Shown piece by piece: positions 43,817-55,202 of a stretch of 64,000 bases of DNA. Within the stretch, counting starts at the first letter, position 1, and the number at the start of each line of letters is the position of its first letter. Below the pieces are notes generated by a model. It was given only the letters and a program-made list of their open reading frames with translations, was not told the origin of the DNA and ran no database searches. Source of the stretch: Acorus gramineus (Eukaryota; Streptophyta; Magnoliopsida; Acorales; Acoraceae); NCBI GenBank assembly GCA_030737835.1, contig JAUJYN010000051.1, forward strand, positions 62,001 to 126,000, in the 5' to 3' direction. The translations under genes and the position numbers were made by a program.

Positions 43817-46475
43817 TGTCACTCCCCAGGGCGGCCGTCCCCGGGACGCGGCAAGCGTATACATGATATCAGTAAACAGGAGTTCAATAACATACTCACA
43901 CAACAGCTAAAATGACAACACAGACAACAAAAGCAGGGCTGACATGATACATACACCAATAGCGGAAGCTAAAAGACTGAATCTGTAATTCAAAGACATA
44001 TTACAGACTCGATACATAATCAACTGTCCTGTGAGAGCCAATATATACAAAGACATCCAAATAGAATACAAACGGGTGCCCAAGCACGGAATATAATACA
44101 TACAAGCAAAAGGGATGCTGATAGCCTCTGATACTCGCGGGACGTGGCGCTACTCCGCTATTGATGAAGTCCCTCGGGGAGCTCTTCCTCCAGATCCGAC
44201 TCAGATGACACTGGAGAAAAATATTATGCGAGGGGTGAGCCACACGCTCAGTGAACAGCACAACCCATGCATCACAATTTATATTAACCACCAGATATTA
44301 TTAACCACAATCTCATTACTCAAGCCTCAAAGTGGCAGGAACTACACAAATCCAGTGGGTCGCTACATCGCCGACCCACCACACCCTCACCCTCACCCTC
44401 AATAGGTGACATAGGATATTGGGACTTATAAACCAGTGGGTCGCTACATCGCCAACCCACTACACCCTCACCCCTCAATAGGTGACATAGGATATTGGGA
44501 CTTACAAACCAGCGGGTCGCTATCGCCAACCCACTACACCCTCACCCTCACCCTCACCCCTCAATAGGTGACATAGGATATTGGGACTGACTAGGCTGTT
44601 GGTCACCCTTGGTCCACCGATAGTCTCTCCTCCACTCCGTAGGTCGCTTGGCCACTCCCACATTCAGCACAGTCCGTCCCAAATCAGGAGGTGCCTACTG
44701 ATGGGAGCCCTCTCACGGGACGACCTTTCTAACGCTGAGGCAGTCTCTACACAGATCCAACGAAGAGAACAGAATAGCCTAGGTATACGCATATGATCCA
44801 CTCGGATCCGCAGACAAACACATCTCAACAACTCTAATGCCATGAATTCTTCAGAATTCCTCCAGGGCACATAACCAAGATGCGGGGAACATGCATAATA
44901 ATAATAATAGCAAGGTGACAATATTATTGGGAAAGAAACCTTGGGAGGGCAGCGTGAGGTCCCGATATAGGACATCCCGACAACCAAACAAGGAACACGG
45001 AGTACCCTAACCCGGGTCTCAATGTTGACCTCGCAAGGCCCCTCCCTATAATATTATCTAAGGCATGCAATTAAACATTTAATTTAATAAATCAAACTAA
45101 TAGGACGCATGCATAGGCCGAGGCTTCCTAGCATGATAACAAGGTGACAGGATGCATGGCTCATACACATATCCTAAGGGTGCAAGTCCCTAACATACAC
45201 AGTCTAGGGTAGCATGCATACTACATTTTTATCATGCTTGCATGGATTACACATTACAACAGGTTAATATAAATCCATGGTGCCCCAGGGGAGGGCAATA
45301 CACTCCCAAGTGAGTAGTACGCCTCCCTACTAGGTTGGATTGTCCCACTCACAGATAGTCGGGTCGTCGCGTGACTGTCCGTCAAGATCTGCAAAATAGG
45401 GTAATCAATTCGGTGAGTAAAATCCACAAATAAATCCAAAAATACTTTAAAATACACAACACTCGGACAAGCGTACATACGGCCTGTACGCACGCGAGCC
45501 CGAGCACCCCAACTCATTCCCGAACCCCCGGGCAGCCGCACGCACGGCCACCCACCCCGGGCGCACAGCCGAGCCCCGGCCCGCGCCCCCAGACGCCCTG
45601 CCGGAGCCTAGCCCGCACGCCCGGACACCCTGCCGAGACCTCTCGGGTGCACCGCGCGCACACCCGCACACCCTGCGCCCCATTGCCTCGCCCCGCGCGC
45701 ACCCCGCGCGCACCACCCGCTCGCATCACCCCCTCGCACCATCCGCTCGTCCAGCCCCGGGTGCACCCACGCGCACTGCGCCCCATCGCAGTGCCCGCAC
45801 ACACTCCCCGCTCGGCGCCCTGCGCGCAGCACCCGCACGCGGCCCCGCGCGCACGGCACGCATTGCGCCTCACGCAGCACCCCAGCGCCCAGCATCCGCG
45901 ACCATCGCCCAGCGTCCAGCGCCTGCGACCATCGCCCAGCGCCCCAGCACACCCTCCTGCTCCACCCGAGTGCACGCCCGTGCGCACGCCCGCGCGCACG
46001 CTTCACAGCGCCCAGCCTACGCTGCCTGCGCTACCCTCCTGCCAGCCTACCCGGGACAGCCCGCCTGCCCTGCCTACCTGCCTGAGCCACCCAACCACCC
46101 TGCCCGAGCCACTCTACCACCCCTCTCCGACCACCAATGGCCCCCAACAGCCACCAACCACCACCCACAGCCACCAGCACCCAAAACACCACCTAAACAA
46201 GCATCTAAACATGGAAAAGAAGGGAAAGAAGGCTTACCCTAGGAGAGGAAAGGAAGGGAAGGAAACCGGGGGCTCTTCGGGCACCAAAACACCTCCCCAA
46301 AGCCCTCCGCCACCAAGAACTCTTTCCACCCTCAAAGGGGTTGAAATCAGAGGAGAAAAGAGGGGTTAGAGGGGTCAAACTCGTTGGAATTCGAATCTGA
46401 GACCACCGGTGGATAGATCGGGATGAGATCTAACCTTTCTCTTCTTTGTGTTTTGAGTTTCCAGCACTCTAGGCT
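43817..46475 (-). mobile_element. LTR A'' (minus, 5' end lost)
   Basis: Left end TGTCACTCCCCAGGGCGG is an intact LTR 3' end. It contains three (CCCTCA)n modules (44370-44570), the 36-nt block 45353-45388, a CpG-rich block and the leader donor GTAAGCC near 46234. The right side ends abruptly near 46475 in a GGGCGTGCGCGG stretch, without the expected terminal ~400-500 bp, and B2 sequence follows. Confidence 0.8.
45480..46100 (-). repeat. CpG-rich block in LTR A''
   Basis: Plus-strand CGCCCAGCGCCC, CCGCGCGCAC and GACCATCGCCCAGCG repeats. The last occurs twice near 45899-45940. Confidence 0.8.
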
Positions 46476-48836
46476 AGGGCGTGCGCGGGGTGCTGCGCGC
46501 CGCGCGCCTGCCCGCGCGTCTGGGGGCGCGTGCAGGCGCGCGGCAGTGCGCCGAGGGTGTCGGAGTGCGTGCACATTCGTGCGTGCGCGTGCAGGCGGCC
46601 ATGCGTGTGGCTGCCCGAGGGTTCGGGTAGGTGTCGGGGCACTCGGACTCACGTGCGAGCCCGTACGCATGCTTGTCCGAGTATTGGGTATTTCTAATGA
46701 TTCCTTGTGTATATTGTGTTGTTTCTCACCAGTTGGATGCCCCTACCTTGCAGATCTCGTCGGATGGGATGCGCGAGGTCCCGGGTCGTAAGGTGAGTGG
46801 TTTGATTCCAATCCCCCCCCCCTCTCTAGGGATGCGCTCGACCCGCATAGACGCGCGTCGCGCATCGATGGGGTCCCCTAGCTATTATATGTAGAAGCTA
46901 TGCACCCTTATATGATCAATATGATGCTATGCATGCCACCCTAGACTTGTATGCTAGGGATATGCACCTATACATCATGTATAGAGGCCCGTACATGCCT
47001 GGACACCATGTCCTGTACTTAAGAGCCTCGATCTATGCATGCATGATTATTATGTAGTATCCATGCCACCCTAGGCCTTGCATCTTAGTTATGCACCCTT
47101 ATGATATGTGTAAAGGCCAATGCATCCTGTCACCCTGTTTCATGCTAGGAAAGCCCTGAACCTTGCATGTTCCCATTTAGTTTGATTTATTTAAATCAAG
47201 ATGGGATTAGGTGATTATACTGTTGTTAGCATGCCTTAGAGAATATTATAACCTTGGGGTTATAATATATGTTTCCCCGCATCTTAGTTATGCGCCCTGG
47301 AGGAATTATGAAGAATTCATGTCATTAGTAGAGTTGAGATCGGTGTCGGCGGATCCAAGTGGATCGTATGCGTATGGATAGGCTGTTTCTCTTCCCTTCG
47401 TTGGATCCGTGTAGGGACTCCTCAGCGTTAACAGGCCGTCCTGATAGAGGGCTCCCATCAGTAGGCACCTCCTGATTTGGTTTTGGACTGTGCTGAATGT
47501 GGGAGTAGACCAGGCGAGCTACGGTGTGGAGGAGAGGCTATCGGTGGACCAAGGGTGATCAACAGCCTAGTCAGTCCCAAAAGACCATGTCACCAGTTTG
47601 AGGGTGAGGGTGAGGGTGTAGTGGGTTGGCGATGAGCGACCCACTGGTTTGTGTAGTTGTTGCCACTTAGAGGCTATGAATGATTTGAGGTTAATATGAG
47701 TGTGTTGGTTGTTGTTATGCATGTGGGTGATATCTCGCTGAGCGAGTATCGAGAGTGATTGTTTTCCATTGGGTTTCGCTTGGCGAACATGGGATCGTTC
47801 TCCCCTTCGTTGGATCCGTGTAGTGGCATCCCCGGCGTTAGCAGGCTATCCTGACAGAGGGCTCCCATCAGTAGGCACCTCCTGATTTGGTTTCGGACTG
47901 TGCTGAATCGTGGGAGTAGACCAGGTAAGCTACGGAGCGGGGAGAGGCTACCGGTGGACCAGGGGTGTAGAGCAGTCTAAGTCTCTCCCAAAGTCCCAAG
48001 ATGTCTCCTTTCAGGAGTGAGGGTGTGGATGAGGCGAAGACGCGTTGCCTCGTGACCCATTCGTTGTTCGACCGTTCCCATAGATGTTGGGTCCGGTCTC
48101 GTGATGGATGTTGAAGGACATCGATGGGTGATTATCTAGATGTAGATGATCCAGTAGTGTTGAGTAGACCAGTAAGTCCGGGTCTCTTCGACCGACGGCA
48201 TGGTCTCTAGACCAGTAAATCCGGGTCTCTTCGACCGACGGTATGGTCTCTCCCCATAAGTCCCAAAAGGCTCCCTTCGGGAGTGAGGGTGGGGGTGAGG
48301 TTGGTCGCGCCGCCGCGTGACCCAGTGATCCAATGGGTTTGTACCCATATTTTTCCTTGGAAAAGGGAACTGATTATGTATTGAACTGTAGAATGGTGAT
48401 TGGTTTCCAGCCACTCACTGAGCTTGTAGCTCACCTCTCGCTTATTGTTTCTTTTTAGGGGCAGTCTTGGGCATGGAGCTGGAGCTTCATGTGGCGCGGT
48501 CTTATGGGCGTGGAGCGTTCTTCCGGCGGGTGCGTGTGAGAGGCTGTCAGCATTCCTAGAGTCAGTTATGTTTTGTAAATCGTGCATGTGGCACAGGTTG
48601 TATTTTCTTTGGTCTAGACTTGGCTTCCACAGGACATTGATTGTGTATTCGGGTCTGTAATAATGTTTTTGATTTACAGACATTGTTATATATTATGCTT
48701 CCGCTTTTCAGTCAGTTATCATTATCTTGCTTTGCCACCTTGTGTATTGTTGTTGGTGTCTTTATTTACCTTAGGTATTGATAGCTGATATTATACTTTA
48801 TTATTGCCACGTCTCGGGGACACCTGGGGCGTGACA
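46476..48836 (+). mobile_element. B2 3' LTR fragment
   Basis: Resumes inside the CpG-rich block (to ~46680), then acceptor ending 46753, 39-nt block 46754-46792, donor AAG|GTGAGT, the long second intron-like part, the CACTGAGC motif (48415-48422), and LTR end ACCTGGGGCGTGACA. It closely matches 59500-61689. Confidence 0.85.
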
Positions 48837-48841
48837 TATGC
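48837..48841. repeat. Target-site duplication TATGC (right, B2)
   Basis: Exact repeat of 41261-41265. Confidence 0.9.
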
Positions 48842-49675
48842 ATGGCATGCATGAACACCCTAAGAGCCCTAACAACCATTTGAAACAAAGATAAGGGAGG
48901 AGGAGAGCTTACCAAAGGAGGGGAAAGAAAGGGGAGTACTCGGGTGCCCTTGGTGCACCAAAACCACCGCAACCAACACCACCACGTCCTCAGCCACTCC
49001 TCAAGCCTTTATTGGCTGAAATCAAGGGTGGGAAGAGGCGTGAGAGGGAGTTAGAGAGAAGAGAATCAAAGCACAACAACAACACCCAAAGCTTGCACAC
49101 ACATACCTTCTCTTTTCCTTTTAAGTGTTTCTTCTTCTCCTTCTTGTTCTTCTTTATTTAGCAACTAAAATAAAAGGGGAAGTGAAGGAGGGAGTGAGAG
49201 GGAGAGGAGGAGAAGGGGACGCCCACACCTAGCACACACACACACTCACACACACACACTTAGCCATTTATTGGTGAAAAAGGGGGTTGGTGGGCGATTG
49301 ACTTGAGTCAACCTAACCAAACTACCAAACAAAACCCCTTGACTAGTCAAAAGTCATCTTTGACTAGTCAAGGTCTTCATTGACTTGGTCCAAGTCATCC
49401 TTTGACACTTCAAAGTCGGTCAAAACCCGGATACGATTTAGAACTGCCAAATTTTCTAAAACGTTACCGGAATTCGATGAAATTTTTATGAGTAGCACAA
49501 AATGACACCAGGACTCATAATATGTAGTTAGATTTTCAATCGGAGTTCTCAAACTCACGCAGATAGCTAAAAGTCTAAAATTTTAGCGGCTCCGATCGAA
49601 AAAATGAAAAATTGGAAAATGGCCAGAAATGACCCAAATGTGACCAAGAGGCTAAAAAGTGACACATATATAACA
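48842..49675 (-). mobile_element. Solo LTR A' (minus), right segment
   Basis: The 5' part of the A' LTR on the minus strand, starting TGTTATATATGTGTCACTTT at 49675. Carries the leader donor GTAAGC (reverse complement near 48911) and the FGAPRAPE-like peptide frame just upstream of it (~48936-48965). The outer flanks ATTAA (39526-39530) and TGTAT (49676-49680) do not match, so no target duplication is visible. Confidence 0.8.
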
Positions 49676-51475
49676 TGTATACTGTTGTATGATTTATTAT
49701 GATGTAAATCCATGTTAGGGAGTATCCCTATAATTATTTGATAGGTTATCGTGCATGTAGTTCATGTACATAACTAGATATAATTCTCCTGGATATATAT
49801 ATGCGCATGTTAAAACTGATTAGGCCTATCTGAAATAGGTGTGGATATGACCCGTTGTCGGGTTGTACCTTATTAGTTAGAGCGCTAGCGATGTAATCGC
49901 CCCATGCATCCGAGCGATGCACTCGTTTGGAATTCAGGAGAATTCATTATCTTATCGGTTTTGTTAAGCCGGTAGTTGTGGCATTAAGCTAGGCCTACCC
50001 GTGCTAGGCGTGTATATGAACCGCCTATTGGGTTATGTGCCTTGGGATTATTTCTGCGTGAGAGCAGAGGCAACCCCCTTGTGACTAAGCGACACAATGG
50101 TGTGGGAGTACAATAGTGTTCGATATCATCGATATGTGATTATCGAGAGTAGTTGTTTTTCCATTTGGGTTCGCTTTGTGAACATGGAGTGTTTCCTCCC
50201 AATGTCGTCCGTGTTGAAGCGGCCCGGGTTGTAGCTGTCCTGACAGAGGGCTCCCATCCGTAGGTACCACCGATGCGTTCGGAAGCGTACTGATCGTGGG
50301 AGTGTACCAGGTAGAGGCTACCCGGGAGAGGGCTAACGAATGATATTGTGAGCGTGAAATCGTTCTCCCCTTCGTTGGATCCGATGTAGGAACTTTCCGG
50401 CGTTGAAAAAGCTGTCCTGACAGAGGGCTCCCATCCGTAGGTACCACCGATGCGTTCGAAAGCGTACTGATCGTGGGAGTATACCAGGTAGAGGCTACCC
50501 GGGGAAAGGGCTACCGGTGGACCAAGGGTGTAGAGGAGTCTAATCTCTCCAAAAGTCCTATGTCACCTCTAAAGGGTGAGGGTGAGGATGAGGTGAAGAC
50601 ACGTCGCCGCGTGACCCATTCGTTGTTCGTCCGTTCCCAAAGTTGTTGGGTCCGGTCTCATATCGATGTTCAAAGACATCATTGGGCAGTTATCTCGATG
50701 TAGATGATCCAGTAGTGTTGCGTAGACCAGTAATCCCGGGTCTCCTCGACCAACGGTATGGTCTCTCCCCAAAAGTCCCGAGAGTCTCCCTCCGGGAGTG
50801 AGGGTGAGGGTGAGGTTGGTGATCCAGTAGTGTGTTGTGTGAACCAGTAATCCCGGGTCTCCTCGACCAACGGTATGATCTCTCCTCAAAAGTCCCAAGA
50901 GCCTCCCTCCGGGAGTGAGGGTGAGCCTCTCCTCAAAACCCCGCGCCGCCGCGTGACCTTGTTATCCATTGGGTTTCTACCCATGTTTTCCTTGAAAGGA
51001 AATTGTTTTAGTATTGAACTGTTGTAATGGTGATTGGTTTTCAGCCACTCACTGAGCTTGTAGCTCACCCCTCACATACTGTTTCTTTTCAGGGGTAGTG
51101 TTGGGCGTGGAGCTGGAGCTTCCCTGTGGCGTGGTCTTATGGGCGTGGAGCGTTCTTCCGACGGGTGGCGAGTGCGAGGCTGCCAGCAGTCCTAGAGTCA
51201 TTTTATGTATTGTAAATCGTGCATGTGGCACAGGTTGTATTTTATTTGGACTAAACTTGGCTCTCACAGGACAATGATTGTGTATTCGAGTCTGTAATAA
51301 TGTTTTTGGTTTACAGACATTGTTGATATCTTATGCTTCCGCTTTTCAGTCAGTTATCATTATCTTTGCTTTGCCACCTTGTGTGTTGTTGTTGGAGTCT
51401 TTGTTGACCTCAGGTATTGATAGCTGATACTTCATTATTGCCACGTCTCGGGGACAACTGCCCTGGGGCGTGACA
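49676..51475 (+). mobile_element. Solo LTR B, segment 3 of 3
   Basis: Continues the second intron-like part of LTR B and includes a near-exact tandem module (50235-50340 and 50412-50520; CTGACAGAGGGCTCCCATCC, GCGTACTGATCGTGGGAGT). It ends with the CACTGAGC motif, an acceptor TTTCTTTTCAG near 51092, and CTGGGGCGTGACA at 51475. Confidence 0.88.
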
Positions 51476-51480
51476 ATTTC
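51476..51480. repeat. Target-site duplication ATTTC (right, solo LTR B)
   Basis: Exact repeat of 26348-26352. Confidence 0.95.
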
Positions 51481-51665
51481 AATGACCTGGGCACCGGGGT
51501 GAATTGAGAGCTCTAACCCTGCAACATGGGCTTCATACTCCGCTTCATTGTTAGACGTTCAAAAAACTAAATTTAGGGCATGTTCGAACAAAAGCCCGTC
51601 ACTGTTCCTTAAAACCAGTCCTGCTCTTGCGCCTTTTTGGTTAGATGCTCCATCGACTTTCAGGG
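51481..51665 (-). pseudogene. Tat second RNaseH, N-terminal half
   Basis: Minus-strand WTLKVDGASNQKGARAGLVL begins the second (archaeal-like) RNaseH typical of the Tat lineage, with the first catalytic Asp in VDGAS and the Glu in NNEAEYEAHVAGL. An in-frame stop after NLVF breaks it before that Glu. It then reaches HPGAQVIEI at the insertion site. The remaining half (YSDSKL onwards) is at 25801-26347. Confidence 0.85.
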
Positions 51666-53094
51666 TCCATGTGGGCCCAGCTTCGGCCTTCTGGTTGTTG
51701 ATCATGAACACTTCGTCGGGCTGTGGGGTCAAGTCGGCTACAATGTCAGCGATTACCTATCCTTTCATTGCACTCCTCATAATGTACTAGAGGTCAAAAG
51801 GAGACAGCTCGATCGCCCATTTCAACATTCGTCCAGTGATGTTGGCCTTCTTAAGAATAACCTTGAGCGGGTAATCGGTCACCACATTAATCGAGTGAGC
51901 GACGAAGTAATGTCTGAGTTTTCAGGATGATATAAGAAGGGCATAGACAACCTTTTCTAGGTACATGTATCTAGACTCTGTTCCGCACAAGGATTTGCTA
52001 ACATAGAAGACTGGCCACTGTATTCCTTCGTGTTCTTTTATGATGGCTGAGCTGACTGCGTGATCAGAGGCCGCCATGTAAAGGTACAACGGCTCTTTTG
52101 GGTTCGGCTTCACCAGCAATGGAGGCAATGCGAGATTCCTCTTGAGTTCTTCAAAAGCCATCTGGCACTAAGAGGTCCAATCGAATTTTTTGGCTTTTCT
52201 AAGCAATCTGAAAAAAGGGAGATTTCTCTCAGTCACCTTAGAGATAAACCGATTTAGGGCCGCCAACCTCCCAGTCAGCCTCTGAACTTCCTTTCTGTTT
52301 CTTGGTGGGTTCATCTCGAGCACAGCTTTGATCTGATCGGGGTTGGCTTCTATACCCCAATGCATGGTCAAGAACCCAAGGAACTTTCCCGATTCTACCC
52401 CAAAGGAGCACTTAGCCGCGTTAAGTTTCATGCGGTAGTTCCGGAGAATTTTGAAAGCTGCCCTGAGGTGCTCGAGATGGTCGCCCCGTTTGTCGCTTTT
52501 TACCAACATGTCATCTATATATACTTCCATAGTCTTGCCAATCTGTTGCTCAAACATCTTGGTGATGAGCCTCTGATATGTTGCCCCCGCATTTTTTAGC
52601 CCGAAGGGCATGACATTGTAACAGTAGGTGCCCATCTGGGTAATGAACGCCATTTTTTCGACATCATGTTCGTACATCAGAATTTGATGATATCCCGAAT
52701 ATGCGTCCATGAAGCTCATCAACTCGTTTCCCAAGGAGGCATCTACTAGCTGGTCTATTTTTGGCAGGGGGAAGCTGTCCTTCAGACAAGAGCTGTTCAG
52801 ATCGGTGAAGTCGACGCACACTCGCCACTTGTCGTTCTTCTTGGGTACTACCACCGTGTTGGCTAACAAATCAAGATACAGGACTTCCTAAATGAACCCA
52901 GCAGCAAGGAGCTTCTCTACCTCTTCTTTGATGGCTTCGGCGTGAATTGGAGCTACTCGCCTCTGCCGTTGCTTGACGGGTCGCACCGTAGGGGAGATAC
53001 ACAGTCGGTGGCAAATTATACTTGGATCGATGTCGGGCATTTCTGACGGCTTCGACGCAAACACATCCACTTGTTCATGGAGCAATTTGATCAA
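51666..53094 (-). pseudogene. pol: Reverse transcriptase and first RNaseH of the Tat element
   Basis: N-terminal RT entry reads DPSIICHRLCISPTVRPVKQ (53094-52888) and ends at a stop after AAGFI. The core continues in frame from ~52869: VVVPKKNDKWRVCVDFTDLN, FMDAYSGYHQI, MPFGLKNAGATYQR, and the active site YIDD in MEVYIDDMLVKS. The thumb/connection (LGFLTMHWGIEANPDQI, RLTGRLAALNRFIS) ends at 52168. RNaseH follows at 52161-51922 (PLYLYMAASDHAVSSAI, YVSKSL), then a degraded connection (HSINVVTDYPLK, MLKWAIELSPFD) with stops near 51920 and 51790. Catalytic Asp pair present; at least four stops make it inactive. Confidence 0.9.
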
Positions 53095-53246
53095 ATTTGC
53101 TCTTTCAATCTGGTCCAGCGCGGTGCCGATAAGGACGTACTTTTCTGGTTTCGAGCGGGTCGAGGAAGATCTTCTCCAGGTCTTCCACTACCCGCTGAGC
53201 TGGACCAGGTCGGGCCTCATTGGCTTACCCAATCCTTCAGTAATTG

Positions 53247-53957
53247 CTATCTTTTGGGATGTATGCCTTCTACACTCCCAGGCCGCTCTTCGGCCTTAGC
53301 CTTACCAGAGGTAGCAATGGCATAGCACCTCCTTGCTACGGACTGATCGCCTCGTATCTCCATGATTCCACGCGGAGTCGGGAAGCGCAACTTCTGATGG
53401 TATGTTGACGGTATGGCCTTCATTGCCCCCAGCCAGGTGCGGCCCATGATGGCATTGTAGGGGGATGGGAGGTCTATGACAATGAATTCGGTCAGGACAG
53501 TCTCTTCGCCTGCCCGCACAGGCAAAGTTATCTGTCCCGCTAAAACTGCCTGGCTCCCATTGAACGTGATCAGCAGGTCCCACATTGGCTTGAGGATAGA
53601 GGGCTTCAGGCCCATCTTGAGATAAGGCTGCAAGAATAGGATGTCAGCCGAGCTTCCCGTGTCGACCAGTATCCGTTTAACATCGTAGTTTGCAATTCGT
53701 AGGGTGATGACCAGAGCATCACTGTGAGGTGTGGACATGTCAGATAAATCGTCGTCGGAGAAGGATATGAGCCCAGGGTCTTCCACCTTCGGCCTTTTGG
53801 GGATGAGTTGGGCTTCCTTGTTGATCTGCATGACCTCCAAATGATTTGCACTCCTTTTCACAATCCGTTTGACCGACTTAGGGTTTCTCAAGACAGGCAG
53901 TCCTCCGTAGATCATGTCTATAACTCCGGCCGCGTGTGAAGGGGCAACGGCGATCAC
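53247..53957 (-). pseudogene. Protease region of the Tat polyprotein
   Basis: A 236-codon frame. The aspartic protease signature is in ILVDTGSSADILF, followed by ITLPV and NAIMGRTWLGAMKAIPSTYH, the usual Tat protease order. The N-terminal part (GVIDMIYGGLP) is the linker after gag. The protease matures gag and pol. The frame stops shortly before the RT entry domain, where a frameshifted stretch (53095-53246) separates them. Confidence 0.88.
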
Positions 53958-54002
53958 GTGCTTTTCGGGCTTCCTTTCCTCCTGAGCGTCTATAAATTCT
54001 CT

Positions 54003-54990
54003 GAGCTTCCCTTTTCAGACCAACGTCTCCATGAATCCTTTGAGTGTTTGACAGCTTTCTGTCTGATGCCCATAGTCTCTGTGATAGTCACACTTGAGAC
54101 CCTTATCCCGAGTTGCAGAATCGCTCTTCATCGGGGGGTGCCCATTGGAAGAATGGGGCATTTTTTATCCCTTCCAGGATTTGAATGAGAGGAAGAGTGA
54201 ACTTGGTGTATGGGCGCTCTCTGACTTTGTTGGTCGTCGGGTTGCCCTTGATGTCAGCTCGCGGTCTATTTCCATTGTCTTCCTTTGTCGGGGGGTTCTT
54301 GGAGACTACCGCGACTATCTGTGGTCGGAAAGGGATGGCCTCATCTTCAAACTTCGCGTATTTCTCTGCGCGGCACATCAACTCGCTTAGCGATTCTGGG
54401 ACCTTCTTCACCAGAGAGTTTCACAGTTCGTGCTTTGGGGGTAAACAGTTCCTGAATGCCATGATGGCCGTGTTTGGATCGCATTAGTCGACCTCAAACA
54501 TGAGGAGGCGGAAGCGGTCCACATAGCACCGAATAGATTCTCCAGGTTGCATGTGAACCTTCATGAGGTCACTGTGATCCTTCCCCTGTTTTCTGCTGCA
54601 TATGAAGTGCTGGGCGAACAAGGTGCTGAGTTCTTCAAAACACCGGATTGATCCTCCGGGAAGCTGATGGACCAGCTAACTGCTGCTCCTTCTAGGCTTG
54701 AAGGAAACATCCTGCACATGAGCTCGTCATATTGTTCGTACAAGGCAATTGCATGCTGAAAACCCAACACTTGATCGAATGGGTCCGTGGTCCCATTGTA
54801 TAATCGAAACTTGGGTTGGACAAACTTCTTGGATGGGGTGTTGTGCAAGACATGCTGCATGAAAGGGGACTTGAATCCCCTCAGCGCTCTAGAAACGAAC
54901 TCTCAATCACGGGTGTTCGTCATTTCACTCCTGTAGGTTCGCTTTGTCTATTTAGGACGGTCCTCCTCGTAATCGTCGTCCGATGCCGAG
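54003..54990 (-). pseudogene. gag: Gag of the Tat element (degraded)
   Basis: Minus-strand frames give FVSRALRGFKSPFMQHVLH (upstream), KKFVQPKFRLYNGTTDPFDQ, FPSSLEGAAVSW, then (frameshifted) a KVHMQPGESIRCYVDRF-like segment near 54500-54560 and VPESLSELMCRAEKYAKFEDE (~54340-54410). These are the standard motifs of the Tat gag core. Frameshifts near 54660 and a stop near 54487 break it. Particle-forming protein; it begins to lose homology above ~54990. Confidence 0.85.
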
Positions 54991-55140
54991 TATTTACTGG
55001 GACTTTAAGGTTGCCGCCCCCATCATAACTTGTCAAACGTCTCATCTCTAACAAGCGGTGGCTTGGGTCAGTTACTAAGGTTGAACCGGCAAAGATGGGG
55101 CGGGTAGAAGGGACAATCCACCGCAATCATGCTTGCTTTA
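54991..55140. other. Probable upstream/leader part of the Tat element
   Basis: A short stretch continuing beyond gag on the minus strand, without a PBS or LTR end. The boundary with the unassigned segment to the right is uncertain by at least 100 bp. Confidence 0.35.
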
Positions 55141-55178
55141 TGTCCCATCCAGGAAGGCGGTTTGGGGTCAGTCAGGGG

Positions 55179-55202
55179 GGCGGCTAGTTGAAACTAGCCG
55201 CC
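55179..55202. repeat. Perfect palindrome, GGCGGCTAGTT arms
   Basis: Two 11-bp arms (GGCGGCTAGTT / AACTAGCCGCC) separated by GA. It is the best-preserved member of the family. Confidence 0.9.

Larger units (their letters stand above)
41266..48836 (+). mobile_element. B2: collapsed element of two B-type LTR fragments around an inverted LTR piece
   Basis: Starts TGTTGTGTCTGTGTC and ends GGGGCGTGACA, flanked by TATGC duplications. Inside are a 5' LTR missing its 3' end (41266-43816), a minus-strand A-type LTR lacking its 5' end (43817-46475), and a 3' LTR missing its 5' end (46476-48836). The two B2 pieces overlap by about 1.3 kb in LTR content, so they come from two LTRs of one element whose interior is gone, not from one split LTR. 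Confidence 0.82.
8833..55140 (-). mobile_element. Tat-lineage Ty3/gypsy element, degraded, split by nested insertions
   Basis: Read on the minus strand the order is gag, protease, RT, RNaseH, second RNaseH, integrase, ~96-bp tandem array, two opposite-strand PF04195-type ORFs, polypurine tract and 3' LTR. A second RNaseH plus an antisense ORF near the 3' LTR are known hallmarks of Tat relatives (Ogre, Retand, Grande). Two insertion blocks with perfect target duplications (11418-20740 and 26353-51475) interrupt it; removing them leaves about 11.9 kb. The 5' LTR is not in the window: homology stops near 55140 in unassigned DNA. In-frame stops and frameshifts in every ORF show it is defective. 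Confidence 0.85.

Noticed and set aside
41266-48836. Considered as one B2 LTR simply split by an inserted LTR
   Set aside because: The two B2 fragments overlap by ~1.3 kb of LTR content, so they must derive from two LTRs.
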